A DNA stretch of 64,000 nt from Gnetum montanum (lineage: Eukaryota; Streptophyta; Gnetopsida; Gnetales; Gnetaceae), in assembly GCA_015680685.1 (NCBI GenBank), contig MNCI01002086.1, positions 66,781-130,780 of the forward strand, read 5' to 3'. This document shows, one piece after another, positions 32,313 to 43,860 of this stretch. Under the pieces are notes generated by a model. It saw only the letters and a list, made by a program, of their open reading frames with translations. It made no database searches and was not told the origin of the DNA. Position numbers and translations under genes: made by a program. Position 1 is the stretch's first letter, and each line of letters begins with the position of its first letter.

Positions 32313-34930
32313 CTATGTAGTTTCTAGAGGTGGTAGCTCTTCCATTGGCCGCTTCCCTTTATAATTTGTAATGATTTAGGAACATCTAAAGCTTCTTCTC
32401 CTTTACTCTTAGGTCATGCATCATCCATGTTGATGTTCCAATGTGTGCTAGAGCTAGTACATTTCATAGATATAGTAGCTATGGGAACATCTGATTAGCT
32501 TTCACATATCATGCTATTGTTTCTTAAAATTCCTAGCCTTTTCTCTTAATTCATGATAATCTATTAGTCTCCTAGCCAGGTTTGAAGCTAGATCTCTTTG
32601 TCCATGGTAGAGAGCCTTAATTGTTTCTAGTTCCAAGTTGGCCATTTGAAGTTTCTGTAAAACATATTTTCTATATGCAAACTCCTTCTTGTATAAAGCA
32701 TAAGTGGCTACTACTTACTATTTTAGTTCATTTCTGGGCCAACTTGTTGTTAACATGGCCAAGTGAGCATAACAAAGGTTAGCTAACACCATCTACTCCT
32801 TCAAATCCTCAATCTGTAAATCCTTATTTTTCACTTCCACTTGGTGAACTAGGGCATAGCTATCCAAGATGGGCTTCTAGTTAGGATTTTCCATTGACAT
32901 GGAACTGATGCAAGCCTTTGCCATCTATATTTTTTCTCATTGATTTGCTTGTACATGCTAATGTGGTCCCAAAAGTGCTCTTTCTCAATTGTAGAATTTT
33001 GACATATGGTGCGTACCTCCTCCATTGAGAGGATTTAGTTCTCTCTAGCCAATCTACTTATGTCTTGGTTGATCCTCACCAATTGCTCCCTAAACTAGGG
33101 GATGCTCTATTCCAAAATGTTTTTCTGCTTCTCAGTAGTGATAAATCTTGCATTGTTAGTAGCAAGCTACTTGTTTTTTTCTTGAGTTGTACTTAGTGCC
33201 TTTGCATAAGCATATGCTTGTGCCTCAGTGGTTGAGGCATTTCAGACCTCTTTCTCCTTCTCCTATTTTGCCACTTTATTTCACTCAATCAATTGGCCTA
33301 GCTTCTTTGTTTAGAACTGTTCCAATTGGTCAGGTGTAATGAATTGGGAAGGATTCGTTCTTTTGGCCCTTAGGGTGATGAACTTTTATTGCAACTAGTG
33401 TACCTCTACTTTTGCATGCTCTACCCTAGTCTCTACCATGAACAATTTTCCTTTGGTGGCTATGACATTAGATTAAACTATAGTGACATCACTAGGGATG
33501 TCAAAGAGTGTTGTCATGACTTGCCCAGTCTATAGCAATCGATCAAGCACATTGTCATGAGTTGTAGGAGGCATTGAGGCCCTAACTAACATTTGTGCAT
33601 CTCTGGTTCCATTTAAGTCCACCAAGGATACAACAGAGACATTAAAGGATTCTTCGATGTGGTCTATTATAAATTTAGTTGCACCTATCACATCTTGGTG
33701 CTACATGACCATAACTATGGCACCTTCTCTAGTTTCAAGCACCACTTGGAAAGATGCGACATTCCTAGAGATCTATTGTGACCACTAGGCTTCTCCTCCT
33801 AATTGCAAAGAAATCTATCCCCTTGATGGATCGACTAAGACTGTGGACTTAACGACATCATCGATGACTTAGAAGAGGTTGGATTTGTACCTACTTTCCC
33901 AACTAAGAGTTTTAGCAATTTGCTGCAAATGGCTCATTACGAGTTTATATTCCTACAATAGTGGTAGTGGAACTTACTGCTCTTGCTGTTGCTTTGGTTC
34001 TTACCCTTGATCTTTCTCTAGTTCTTGTTCTTGTTGTTCACCATGATCTTTCCTTGGTGCCACTAGTTTGAGAAACTCAAAGAATGAAGCATTTTGGATC
34101 CTCTTAGAAACGTCATTGGTGTAACCTTCTTAATCAGGCAAGGGAATGGAAGTGTTGACTTCCCTACCTTTCTTTCCTTGAACTGTTGTTGGATCTATAT
34201 GAAGTATATTTGGGCAAGGTTGATGTTGTATTTTCTCATCAAGATTGCACTTCCTCTGGCTAGGTAGGTTGATATTCTATTCAGTTCTTTAGTGAGGAAT
34301 AGGTTGTATGTGTCAGTTTTGAAGTAAATTCTCTCCTCTAAAGTAAGATCATTGTATATTTTGTCTTCTTTATCATATGTCTATTTTAGCCATAGCTTCC
34401 TTATTTTTGCATCAAATCTTATGGATAGGTGTGCTACTTGGACCCTCACATTGGGTATGTTTAGAGCTTCCCTAATGGATTTGGCTAAGAGAGAAATAGA
34501 GATTCCACCAATGTTGATGGTGGTGCCCTCCTCTTTATTGTGTCAGAATTGGTACATCTCATCGAGGTATCATTCTCCACTTTTTGCAAGGATGTGCCAT
34601 AAAGGCAATGCTTGAAGTTGAGTTTTGATTGCCTCAGGGAAAACTTCCATAAATGGCCTGAAGTTCATTTCAATGATGACCATGGTAAACTTGGATCACT
34701 CCTGGATGGCTTGTGAGGCATTGTCCCTATGCTTGAGCCTGTGGTTGTGCAGCCTCCACTTGGACTAATTTCCCTATAACAAGGACCTCTTGATGAATGT
34801 TAAATGATTGGGCCTCTTTTTCGTCATGCTTAATTGGTGGGCCTTGTTCTCTTGGTTAGCCTTTGCCACCTCTTGTGCATTTGCTAGCACCCTGTGAAGG
34901 TCCTTCTTGTGCTCCTCTTCTTGGGGCCAT
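32313..34930 (-). pseudogene. Env-like ORF of element D
   Basis: Met-Ala-Pro start at 34930 and stop TAG at 32313-32315 just after an E-E-L-P-P-L-E-T-T string that equals the C-terminus of the C copy. Length (about 870 codons) and landmarks follow the C copy: the plant-transposon-protein region near 34130-34560 and the glutamine/lysine-rich tail near 32600-33950. Dense stop codons and frameshifts show it is much older than the C copy. Confidence 0.7.
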
Positions 34931-35261
34931 TTGCAATCAATCAAGGATTTTAGGTTAGTAAGGTGTTTTTCATTTATCATCAATAGGTTTATACCTTACT
35001 CATGTCCCTAGTTTCATTAAGTTCTTAGTTCATGTAATTGTAAAGTTAAAAAAATTTCAAGAAAAATGCCTAAAAAGTGTTAACTTCTTCTATAACCCTT
35101 TACAATTGACTTCTTTTTCCTTATGTATGGCCTATAATGATGGTTATGGTTCATTAGGGATGTTAATTAAAGGTTTTGGCATGCATACAACTGATTGTTC
35201 ATTAAAAAGCTTAAGTTTTTCAACATTCTCACCCTGATGATACCTTTCAGGTGATATCAAG
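34931..35261 (-). other. Leader of env-like ORF in element D, cut by element E
   Basis: Aligns loosely with 21064-21350 of C. It ends at the E target site (TCAAG, 35257-35261). The leader resumes at 42291. Confidence 0.5.
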
Positions 35262-36228
35262 TGATGAGTGATGAGGTACCCCTATGCCCAACCATATGAA
35301 TCACAAGTGTTCATGAAAAATCTAGTTGAATTTCATGGATGGGACTAGTTGTGCATCTAAATTATGCCTTGATCATAGTTTGCTATCTTCCCACTTGGAC
35401 TAGTGGTAGCTTTGTCATGTATGGTTTGGTCTAAAGTGAGGCATATGATGATTGATGTTGTTCAACCCTAAGCTATTCCTAATAAGGATAAAGAAATTAC
35501 TTGGTTAATCTAATTAACAATGGAAAGTTAATTTTAAGCTAGCCTACCAATGATGAGTGTCCATTCCTAGCTTTCCATACGTGTCATGAACCCATATATC
35601 CACTACTGGGATTACCAAGTGTTATACTATTAGGCAAACCAAGTAATAACATTGCTGGGATTACCAAGTGAATATGTGTTTATGCTCAAAACTAGTTGCA
35701 CTCATTCCACCAATTCATTAATGTGCATATAAATGTAAATATTAATTACATTAAAAGTAAATTTAATCTAAGTTAAAGTGCTGCAATGAATAAGAATTAA
35801 TCTAGATCTTATTGCTGTTTATTGAATGTGTCTAGGTACGTTGCCACTTGAATAACACATCTTACAACTAACTTAGATCCACACTGTGGGCACTCATTGA
35901 CTATTCTTTAATACTATGGAATAAAACTACAAGAGTTTAGCTACTCTATTGAATAACTATGCCAAAACCATGTGCCTAAGCACTATATTTATAGGTCAGC
36001 ACACATCCTGTGATATTAGAAATTTGACATTGCATCTTGGCCCCTAATATCAGAGTTGACAAAAATTAACTTTTTATTCAAAAAAATGTGACGACATGCA
36101 TCAAGGCATCTATGTCGACATGGCTGCATCAATGCAGATAAGAGATGTGATGGCATGTGTTGAGGCATCTATATTGAGGCATCGATCTTAACATGGCTGC
36201 ATTAATGTAGCCAACCGATGCTTCATCA
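35262..36228 (-). repeat. 3' LTR of element E (LTR-f, 967 bp)
   Basis: TGATGAG to CTTCATCA on the plus strand. TATA box at 35983-35995. U3 is longer than in C and contains an imperfect duplication of a GGCATSNATCAAGGCATCTATG-like unit between 36090 and 36215. Polypurine tract GTCATGGGGGTA abuts at 36229-36240. Confidence 0.85.
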
Positions 36229-36429
36229 TACCCCCATGACTGAGTAAAAACTCATCCTTGAGTTAACAAGATAGGACCAAGCTTTCTTTACAAAAAATTA
36301 GGAATGATGGGATTATTGACTAATGCTAACTATTGACTAACTCTGAGTGTTGCAATATAAAATTTTATTCAAGTGGATGTGTACAAAATGACAAAGTTAA
36401 AAAAAATACTAGATAGACATTAAAGATTA

Positions 36430-36715
36430 TAAAATTTGTAGAGGTCTTCAAGAATTTGTTGAAGATGATTCTTCTTGTTGTTGCTAGTGGTGGTAGACTT
36501 TTAACCTTGATTGTTATGTTGATGCTTTTCTAGTTATGTAGAATATTCTTGAAGGGTGGATTGAAATTTGTTTTCATTGTTCCATGGATCTAGTAAACAT
36601 GTGATGTTTGAGCTGCTATCTTATATGTGCTACAATTTGTTCATGGGCATATTCTTCATTGTCCCCCTCTTGGCTTTGTTTTCATGCCTGGCAAAAGACC
36701 TTCTTTCTTAGGCAT
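36430..36715 (-). pseudogene. Remnant of env-like ORF start in element E
   Basis: A Met-Pro-Lys-Lys-Glu-Gly start at 36715 in the same context (CATYTATAG) as the other env-like starts is followed by a short basic stretch and stops. Everything corresponding to the plant-transposon domain is deleted. Upstream to 37165 no minus-strand TATA block like those in A, C and D is present. Confidence 0.45.
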
Positions 36716-37164
36716 TTATTTTAGCATCATCTATAGTTACCAAAGGATCAACATTAGTTTTGGTAAATTTTTCCTTAATAATCAACCCTTTTTGGATCCC
36801 TTAGTTTGTGTTTAAGCACAAGGTGATTACGACATATTATGCCCAATCCTATGAGGTAACTAAAATCATCAAGCTATTAAGATTATTTTGATTAATGCTT
36901 ATTAGTTACCATGATGTTCAAAAATAGGATGTTAGAAAAATTTCAAAGTAGACATCCCTAGCCTCCATGACTAATAAGCGTAACTCCAAAAGCACATAAG
37001 TTTTTGAACAATTGAAACCAAAGGTCTAATTCGAAAGATAACCATGAAATATTAATGGAAATTAATGAAATAGATGAGAAGTAGTTCCAAAATCATGTAT
37101 AAATTCAGAGAAACCATCACTAATGTTCTGGAAGTTGTAAAGGTTAGTTCAAAGCCATGATCAA

Positions 37165-37800
37165 CAAAAGTTATGCAAGGGGGTCCTTCCCAAAGAAGGC
37201 TCTTGCCATAATGCCCTTGCATAACCACTTCTATAGATGTTTGTGGGCACTTTAGAAGTTAAATATAGATCATGCCTTTATTTCAAAAAACACACAATTG
37301 TTATGGCTGGGATGTTGCACTATACTACACAAAAGCGAAAGGCTCATAATTGCATGAAATAGTGAGGTTAATAATGGGATGAAAAGGGATTATAGAGATT
37401 AGGATGTAAGGTACTTGACCATGTCCATGATAGGTTCTTGTGAAAAGTGTGATTAAAATGATCAACATGCCTATTCATCTAAGTTCAGACCAAGTCCATA
37501 CCATGAACAGTGACCTCACATTAATGTGTTCCTTCTATCGACCATCATGAGTCCATAACCACCACAAAGAATAATCATCATTCTAAAAAGAGAAGAAAAA
37601 AGAAGAAGGAAGGAAGGGCCTTAGTTAGAGCGGTGCCTTTAGGTATGGGTAACATGTTTTTCCAGCCCCATAACCAGTGCTTGTAGCCCCTTATTGTGTC
37701 TAAGGGATGTGCTTTGAATTTCCATTATTGTTGTTTTTTTTTTCTCTTTTTTTTTTGTTTTTTGTTTGTTTTGGATGGGAACCACACCATGAAAAGATAG
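37165..37800 (-). other. Conserved non-coding module with perfect hairpin, copy in element E
   Basis: Perfect 12-bp arms GTTATGCAAGGG (37170-37181) and CCCTTGCATAAC (37214-37225) enclose a second perfect stem CCTTC/GAAGG (37185-37189, 37195-37199). A GGCCTTAGTTAGAG string, AGGTATGGGT (37641-37650), a T-rich tract at 37730-37775 and GGAACCACACCATG follow. Best preserved copy of the module. Confidence 0.65.
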
Positions 37801-38439
37801 AGCTTTCTATTTATTGGTCAATGAAGAATTCATGATATGTTCCTCAAGGAGTCATAAACCACATGAAGGAAGTCAAGAAGAGAACCCAATAAGTTCCCTT
37901 GAGGTCACACCCTTTGCCATTCCCACTTGATCATTCCCTTTTTCTTCAAGCTATAATGATAATTGATTAATTTTAGTTTCATAAAAGAAGAACCAAATTG
38001 TTTCTATGGAAAATACCTTTTATTCATAGAACTAGAGGGATGAATGAGGTGGTCTCACTACTTTACAAAATTATTTACCTAATCATCTTTATAGCATAGC
38101 CCAAAAACCCAGCACATAGCATTGAATTTTACATCATGACTTGGAAATATTATTAACAAAAACATAAAATACATTCATAAAACATAAAGAGAATGACTCA
38201 AGAAAATAGAAAAGTATAAAGAAATGAAAAACATATGAAGAATTAGAAAATTTTGGAAGAAATAGGAAAATGACAAAAAATTGTAAAAAAAAAAAAGGGT
38301 AAAAAAAAATTATTAGTTCCTGAACTAAGATGGAGCATCTCCCCCATGAATAATCTTATGGATGCACATTTAGGAGATGGACCACACAATTCCCTAGTTA
38401 TACACCATCGGTTTCTCATCTATCACTATTACTAATTTA
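37801..38439 (-). other. AT-rich stretch downstream of gag/pol remnant in element E
   Basis: A-rich near 38160-38330, no supported ORF. Equivalent to the stretch after pol in A and after gag in C. Confidence 0.4.
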
Positions 38440-41121
38440 ATTAATCATGTGGTAACACATCTAACATTGGTGATAGCTTTGTTTGGATCATTTGGAGATT
38501 ATCTTCATATGGAATTGAAGGTATTTCCATTTTGGGGGGTCTATATGTGTTTGCTTCTTCTTTATTCTCTATTTTAATTTCGAAGTCTCCATGTTTAATA
38601 ACCTTTTTTGATGTATAATAAGAGTGTAAGAGATTTGTGTCTAAGTCCTTTGTTTGGTCCATTTTCTTAAATATAGAAATAATAAGTGAATCAATTACGT
38701 CCATGCATATTTGAAACAATTATATATTCTCATTTTTAAGCCACTAGGTATCTTCTGGTTTAGTGGTTGCTACATAGATTGGTTTTTGTTCACACACTTG
38801 TTCCTTATCTTTATTGTGGGTTGTGTTAATATTTTGAATTTCTAGCCCACAATTGCACCCTTTACTATTCAATGCATGGATTTTCCTACCTCTCCACAAT
38901 GATAGTTTTATCATTTATGTCTTGTGTTGGAGTGGTAATGGGTGTTGGATTTTGCCTATGATTAGGAGACATTATTTTGGTGAGGAAGGTTGTTACACTA
39001 GATTGGCCTTATCTGGTTTTGATGTGCTAGTAGGTCTACATGTTTTGTGCTTGTGTGAGAAAACTACCCTAAAGAAAGGATGTTTTTGAGGTTGTGGTTG
39101 AGATTTGCTAGCATTATTATTTTCATGTATGTCCATAGTACAAATGACATTCTTTCATTGATGTTGTGGTGTTGAACCTTCCTATGTTGGTGGTGACAAA
39201 TGGTGGAGGTGAGTATGAGAATATTGAGGGTAAGATGGATGGTAAGAGGCATGAGGTGGTGATCCTTTAGGGGATGTCATTAGTTGATGGTACTCAAGAG
39301 AGTGATAAAAGCGATTTAAAGTAGAGGGCATAGAACTAGTTAGAGAAACAAGGTGTTGAACATAATATTTGTATGGTTTTGGTTGGTAGTAAGGGTAAGG
39401 TTGGTTTGGTGATGGCCTCCCCCACAATTGTGGGTTTTTCCACTATAGCTGATGATAGGGTTAAGGCTGGTGATAAGTTCCTCTTAGATAGTACAATTGG
39501 TTGTGGGACTATTTATAATTACTATGTGGAAAGGGAAATCTCTTGGGCATGTGCTTCTATATGAATTTGGGATTTAATGTAGAAGCCCAATACCCATGTA
39601 GATGTGACACAATTGGACAATAGCCTTTTGGATGGTCATAGATACATAGGTCACACCTGTCACCTTCATTTGTGGTTGAGTCTATAGCCTTGCTTTCTTC
39701 AACCATTTTCCCTATTTGTTGATAAGTGTTCCTAACTATTTCTTGGTTTTGCTTCCTCTGGTTATTGTGATCACCTAGTTCATTTTGTGTTACCTTCTTC
39801 TCTACAGTTTCTACAAAAGTTGTAACTTTTTCATATATCCACTTTGACATCCTATCAAAATTTGCTTCTAGTTCGTCGATAGACTTCTGTATTGACAAGG
39901 TTCATTGTGGAATCACCTTATCAAGAGTGGTCTCTTTCTCCTTACCATAGATATGGACTTGCTTGTTTTGAAGGGTCAGGTCTTAATGATATTTCTTGAA
40001 ATTCTCCCAGTTACATATCTCTTTTTCTTCTTTTGCCACATGCTTGATTAGCTTTCATATTTGATGGGTTCATAGCTCGTATAATTGACTTGGGGAATAC
40101 ATCCCAAGGGTCTCCCTTGTTTCATTATAAAGTCCATCTATGATATGAAAAGTTACCTTTCCTTAGAGAAACCATGGCTTGAGCATCTATTCAGTAGGGA
40201 ATAATATCTATCCAAGGCCATGTCCAAGGATTGATGTTGTTTGTGTCTCCATCCTTGGATCTATCTCCTCAGGTTGGACACTCTCGTTTAGGTTTGGTAT
40301 TTCTCGTTGAAGAGTTTCAACATTGTGGACCACCATTAGATTGAATTTGGCTTCAATGATATATACCACACTTTGGTATCAACTAATGTCCTAGGAAAGA
40401 GCTTAAGCTTTTGCCACCGACTTTCAATGTTGTAGAAGGCACATGCATCTTGGAAGGCTTCTACATGATGTTGTGGATCTGAATCATAGCCTCTTGCAAA
40501 TTTGGATATATTTTTTATATCAAACCTGTGTAGGTAACTTGCCATGTGAAGCTTGTGGGGCATCTTAACCACCTCTATGATCTATATCAGGCTCTTAATG
40601 GCCAATAAGGATTCATTTTCATTAGACATGTTGTGATGAAAATTTCTATTTCTATTCATTTGATTATGATGATCTTATCTATGTTCATTTTGATGTCTTT
40701 GATTTCTCCCATGGGTTCAATTTTTATTTTCATTTTTATTTTGACCTCGTAATGGAGCTTTCTCTCTATACCTACATTCACCTTCGTTAGAACTGGACAT
40801 TGAAGAGGAAGAGGAAGATGAGGAACTAGGAGGATTGCCATGGCTTCTATGGTGTTCCCCAGGATCCCTTGATTTATCCTTTCTAGATTTTGAGGAGGTC
40901 CTAGGCCTTGAGGCCTCCCCTAGTCCTGGACTTACTTCATCACCTCTAGGGTTTTCTACCTTAGGTGAATGTAGTCTTTGAGTGTTGTCAGGGTGGTCAT
41001 GAACATATGAAACCCTTGCATGAGGTTGGTTACTCCAATTTTCTTCATTGTATATCTCGTTATTTCTTTAATGAATGTCTTCGCTATATAATGCATTAAT
41101 TCTTCCTTGTGAAAGAAACAT
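38440..41121 (-). pseudogene. Gag with protease remnant of element E
   Basis: Start at 41121 (Met-Phe-Leu-Ser-Gln-Gly). An Arg/Ser-rich segment with a run of serines lies at 40790-40850. The capsid-like core is at 40336-40572 and beyond with H-V-E-A-F-Q-D-A and V-W-Y-I-S-L-K. A zinc-knuckle-like C-D-L-C-I-Y-D-H-P-K-G-Y-C lies near 39610-39660. The C-terminal part (38441-38860) keeps the end of the protease region (A-T-T-K-P-E-D-T), after which pol is deleted. Many stops. Confidence 0.75.
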
Positions 41122-41227
41122 TGTTTCCAGTGAATGATGTGTGTGATTTATTATTTTCTAAAAGATATATGATTAACATGTTTATAGTGATCGTGTATGA
41201 TATAACTAATTAAGATAACTAGCACCA

Positions 41228-41257
41228 TCCTCAGCAATGGTGCCAGCAATGGTGCCA
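41228..41257 (-). other. Duplicated primer-binding site of element E
   Basis: The tRNA-Asp-type site TGGCACCATTGCTGAGGA (41228-41245, minus) is preceded towards the LTR by a second copy of its first 12 bases TGGCACCATTGC (41246-41257). The copy next to the LTR could pair with only 12 bases plus a repeated TGG. Confidence 0.75.
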
Positions 41258-41258
41258 A

Positions 41259-42290
41259 TGATGAGTGATGAGGTACCCCTATGTCCAACTATACAAATCA
41301 CAAGTGTTCATGCACAATCTAGTCAAATTCTATGGATGGGACTAGTTGTGCATCTAAATCATTATGCTTTGATTATAGTTCATTATCTTCCCACTTGGAC
41401 TAGTGGTAGCTTTGTCATATATGGTTTATTCCAAAGTGAGGCATATGATGATTGATGTTGTTCAGACTTAAGTTATTACTAATAAGGATAAATAAATTAC
41501 TTATTTAATCTAATTAACAATGGAAAGTAAAGTCTAAACTAGCCTACCAGAGATGAGTGTCTGTTCATAGCTTACCGTACACATTATGAACCCACGTATC
41601 CACTACTGGGATTACCAAGTGCTACACTATTAGGTGAGCCAAGCAAAAATGTTGTTGGGATTACCAAGAGAATATGTGTTTACGCTCAAATTTGGTTGTG
41701 CTTATTCCACCAATTCAATAATGTGCATGAAAATGTAAATATTAGCTAAGTACATGGAATATAAATTGCATAAAAGCAAATTGAATCTAAGTCAAACTAC
41801 TATAATGAATAAGAATCAATCTTGATCTTATTGTCATTCATGGAATGCACCTAGGTACATTACCACTTGAATAAGACACCATACAACTAACTTAGATCCA
41901 TACCACGGGCACTCATTGACTATTTTTTAAGACTATGGAATAAAACTACAAGGGTTTAGATACTTTATTGAAAAACTATGTCCAAATTGTGTGTCCAAGT
42001 GCTATATTTATAGGCTGACACACTCGCATCTTGACCCTCGATATCAAGTATTTATAGGTTAGCACACATCCCATGTATCAAAAATCCAACATCGCATGTT
42101 GGCTTCCAATATTGAAGCTAAGAAAAATTAACTGTTTATTCAAATAGATGTGATGGCATGCATCAAGGTATTTGCATTGACATGGCTACATCAACGTAGC
42201 CAACAGATGCGAGGACATGTGTCGAGGCATCTATGTTGAGGCATCCGCCTTGACACAGCTGCATCAATGCAGCCAATTGATGCTTCATTA
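41259..42290 (-). repeat. 5' LTR of element E (LTR-g, 1032 bp) with duplicated TATA box
   Basis: TGATGAG to CTTCATTA (last C changed). Two TATTTATAGG boxes at 42005-42014 and 42049-42058, a 44-bp repeat absent from LTR-f, account for much of the length difference between the two LTRs. Confidence 0.85.
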
Positions 42291-42504
42291 GCAAGTTTGA
42301 AAAATTGACATAATTTTTCCACACAAGCATCCTTCCAACTAAATTGAACACTCCAGGATCAAATAGGTTCAAAAACCATGAAATTAGGGTAGTATGGAGA
42401 AAGATATCATGTATGGAAGTGTGATGCATAGAGCTCTTGGTTGAGAGAGAAAAATGAAAAAACCCCCTTAACTACAATTGATGAAAATGATTTCCAAAGA
42501 ATCA

Positions 42505-42645
42505 TGAAGGCCCTATTTATATTTTTTGTGAACCCAATATTAGATAGCTGATATTGACACTCCTCCAACATCGAGTACTTGATATCGGGTAGTTGATATC
42601 AACTCCTCTTCAATATCAGGTACTCGATATTGGAAGCCTTTGATT
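42505..42645 (-). promoter_or_regulatory. Putative internal promoter of element D
   Basis: Minus-strand TATA box AAAATATAAATAG (42513-42525). Upstream on that strand, between 42535 and 42640, lie five or more GATATC/AATATC motifs, several arranged as GATATCAACTACCCGATATC. The same motif family fills the U3 of LTR-d (32026-32102). With the 7,029-bp element E removed, the TATA box is about 555 bp upstream of the env-like ATG at 34930. Confidence 0.55.
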
Positions 42646-42929
42646 TACATTTCATGGGGACATTTAGTATAGAAAATGAAGCCTTGCGATTGGTTGAAAG
42701 GTTTTTTGTAGAGTCCAAAGTTTTAGGGTAAGTGAGGATATATATTTTGGCACTGGTAATGTTGGAAAATGGAATTGTAGGAATTAAAAGCTTTGGAAGA
42801 TGTAAGAAAAGGGTATTGAATCCATGATATAGAACAGATAGGCTGTATGATAAGGGAAGGTTTTGAAATTGACATTTATGCACTTGGAAGGTTTAAGATG
42901 AGGTGATTATGTTAGACAAGTACAAGCTA

Positions 42930-43560
42930 CAATAGTTATACAAGTGGATCCTCCCTAAGGCAAGCTCCAATTCTTAATGCCCTTGTATAACCACACCTAA
43001 AAATGTCTATAGGAACTAAAGGGGTTGAATGAAACACATACCTATTTAGTAAAACACACATGTTAGAACCACCAATTTGAGAAAATAATTCTATGTTACA
43101 TAGAACCACAAGTTATGATCATATGAATAGTGAGATGAGATGGATTTTAGAAAGGATTGTAGAAATTGGGACATGAGGTGTCTTACCATAGGCATAATGA
43201 ATCCTTGTGTGTTATTAATGGTTAAAGTAATCATTAGTCCTTCTTTCTAAGATTTAAACCAAGTCCAAACCACATTCTAGTGACATCAGATTTTTTTATC
43301 TCTTGGATTTACAACCATACAACTACCACCATTGCAAGGAGTATCATCACTTGGTGTTTTGTCCAATGGACAAGTTTATTCATGGAACTTCTCTCTCTCT
43401 CTCTCTCTCTCTCTTTCTCATTTTTACTTCTGATAAGAAACCAACCTTTAAGCATGGATAAGATGTCTTTTTAGTGGGACCCTTAAAAATTTATTTTGTG
43501 CTCTTTTATTTTATTTTCATTTGTGTTAACTTTACCAGATGACTACCTTTAGGCATGGCT
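42930..43560 (-). other. Conserved non-coding module, copy in element D
   Basis: Hairpin arms GTTATACAAG (42935-42944) and CTTGTATAAC (42982-42991). Relative to E both arms changed at the paired position, so pairing is kept. A (CT)12 microsatellite (43391-43414) sits where other copies have a T-rich tract. The CCTTTAGGCATGG string occurs twice (43446-43456 decayed, 43546-43558). Confidence 0.6.
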
Positions 43561-43860
43561 AACATGTCTTTCTAGTGACATGGTAAGGAAACACTTAGTT
43601 TATTCTTACTTCCATTTTTCATTAGATCTACAAGGATATAATTATAACCTTAGCAACATGATAGAACATAAAATAGTGGTTAAAGAGATTCCACAAGTTT
43701 CCTTGATGTCATACCCTTTACATTCCCCCTTGGTTCTTCACTTCTCTATCTAGGCACAATGATTACAAGTTTATTCTTAGTTTGATGATGAAAAAAATAT
43801 CATTATGACCATGGTAAGAACCTCTTATTAATGGGATGGATGGATGGATGATGTGGCCTC
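43561..43860 (-). other. Element D sequence up to the F target site
   Basis: Non-coding; aligns with 22550-22790 of element C. It ends with the F target duplication GCCTC (43856-43860), and D resumes at 56857. Confidence 0.5.

Larger units (their letters stand above)
35262..42290 (-). mobile_element. Element E: short gag-only Athila-like element
   Basis: Complete, with LTRs 35262-36228 and 41259-42290, polypurine tract, primer site and a 5.0-kb interior holding gag plus remnants of protease and the env-like start. Flanks TCAAG (35257-35261) and GCAAG (42291-42295) look like a target duplication with one change. RT, RNase H, integrase, most of the env-like ORF and the internal promoter are absent. 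Nested in D. Confidence 0.85.
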
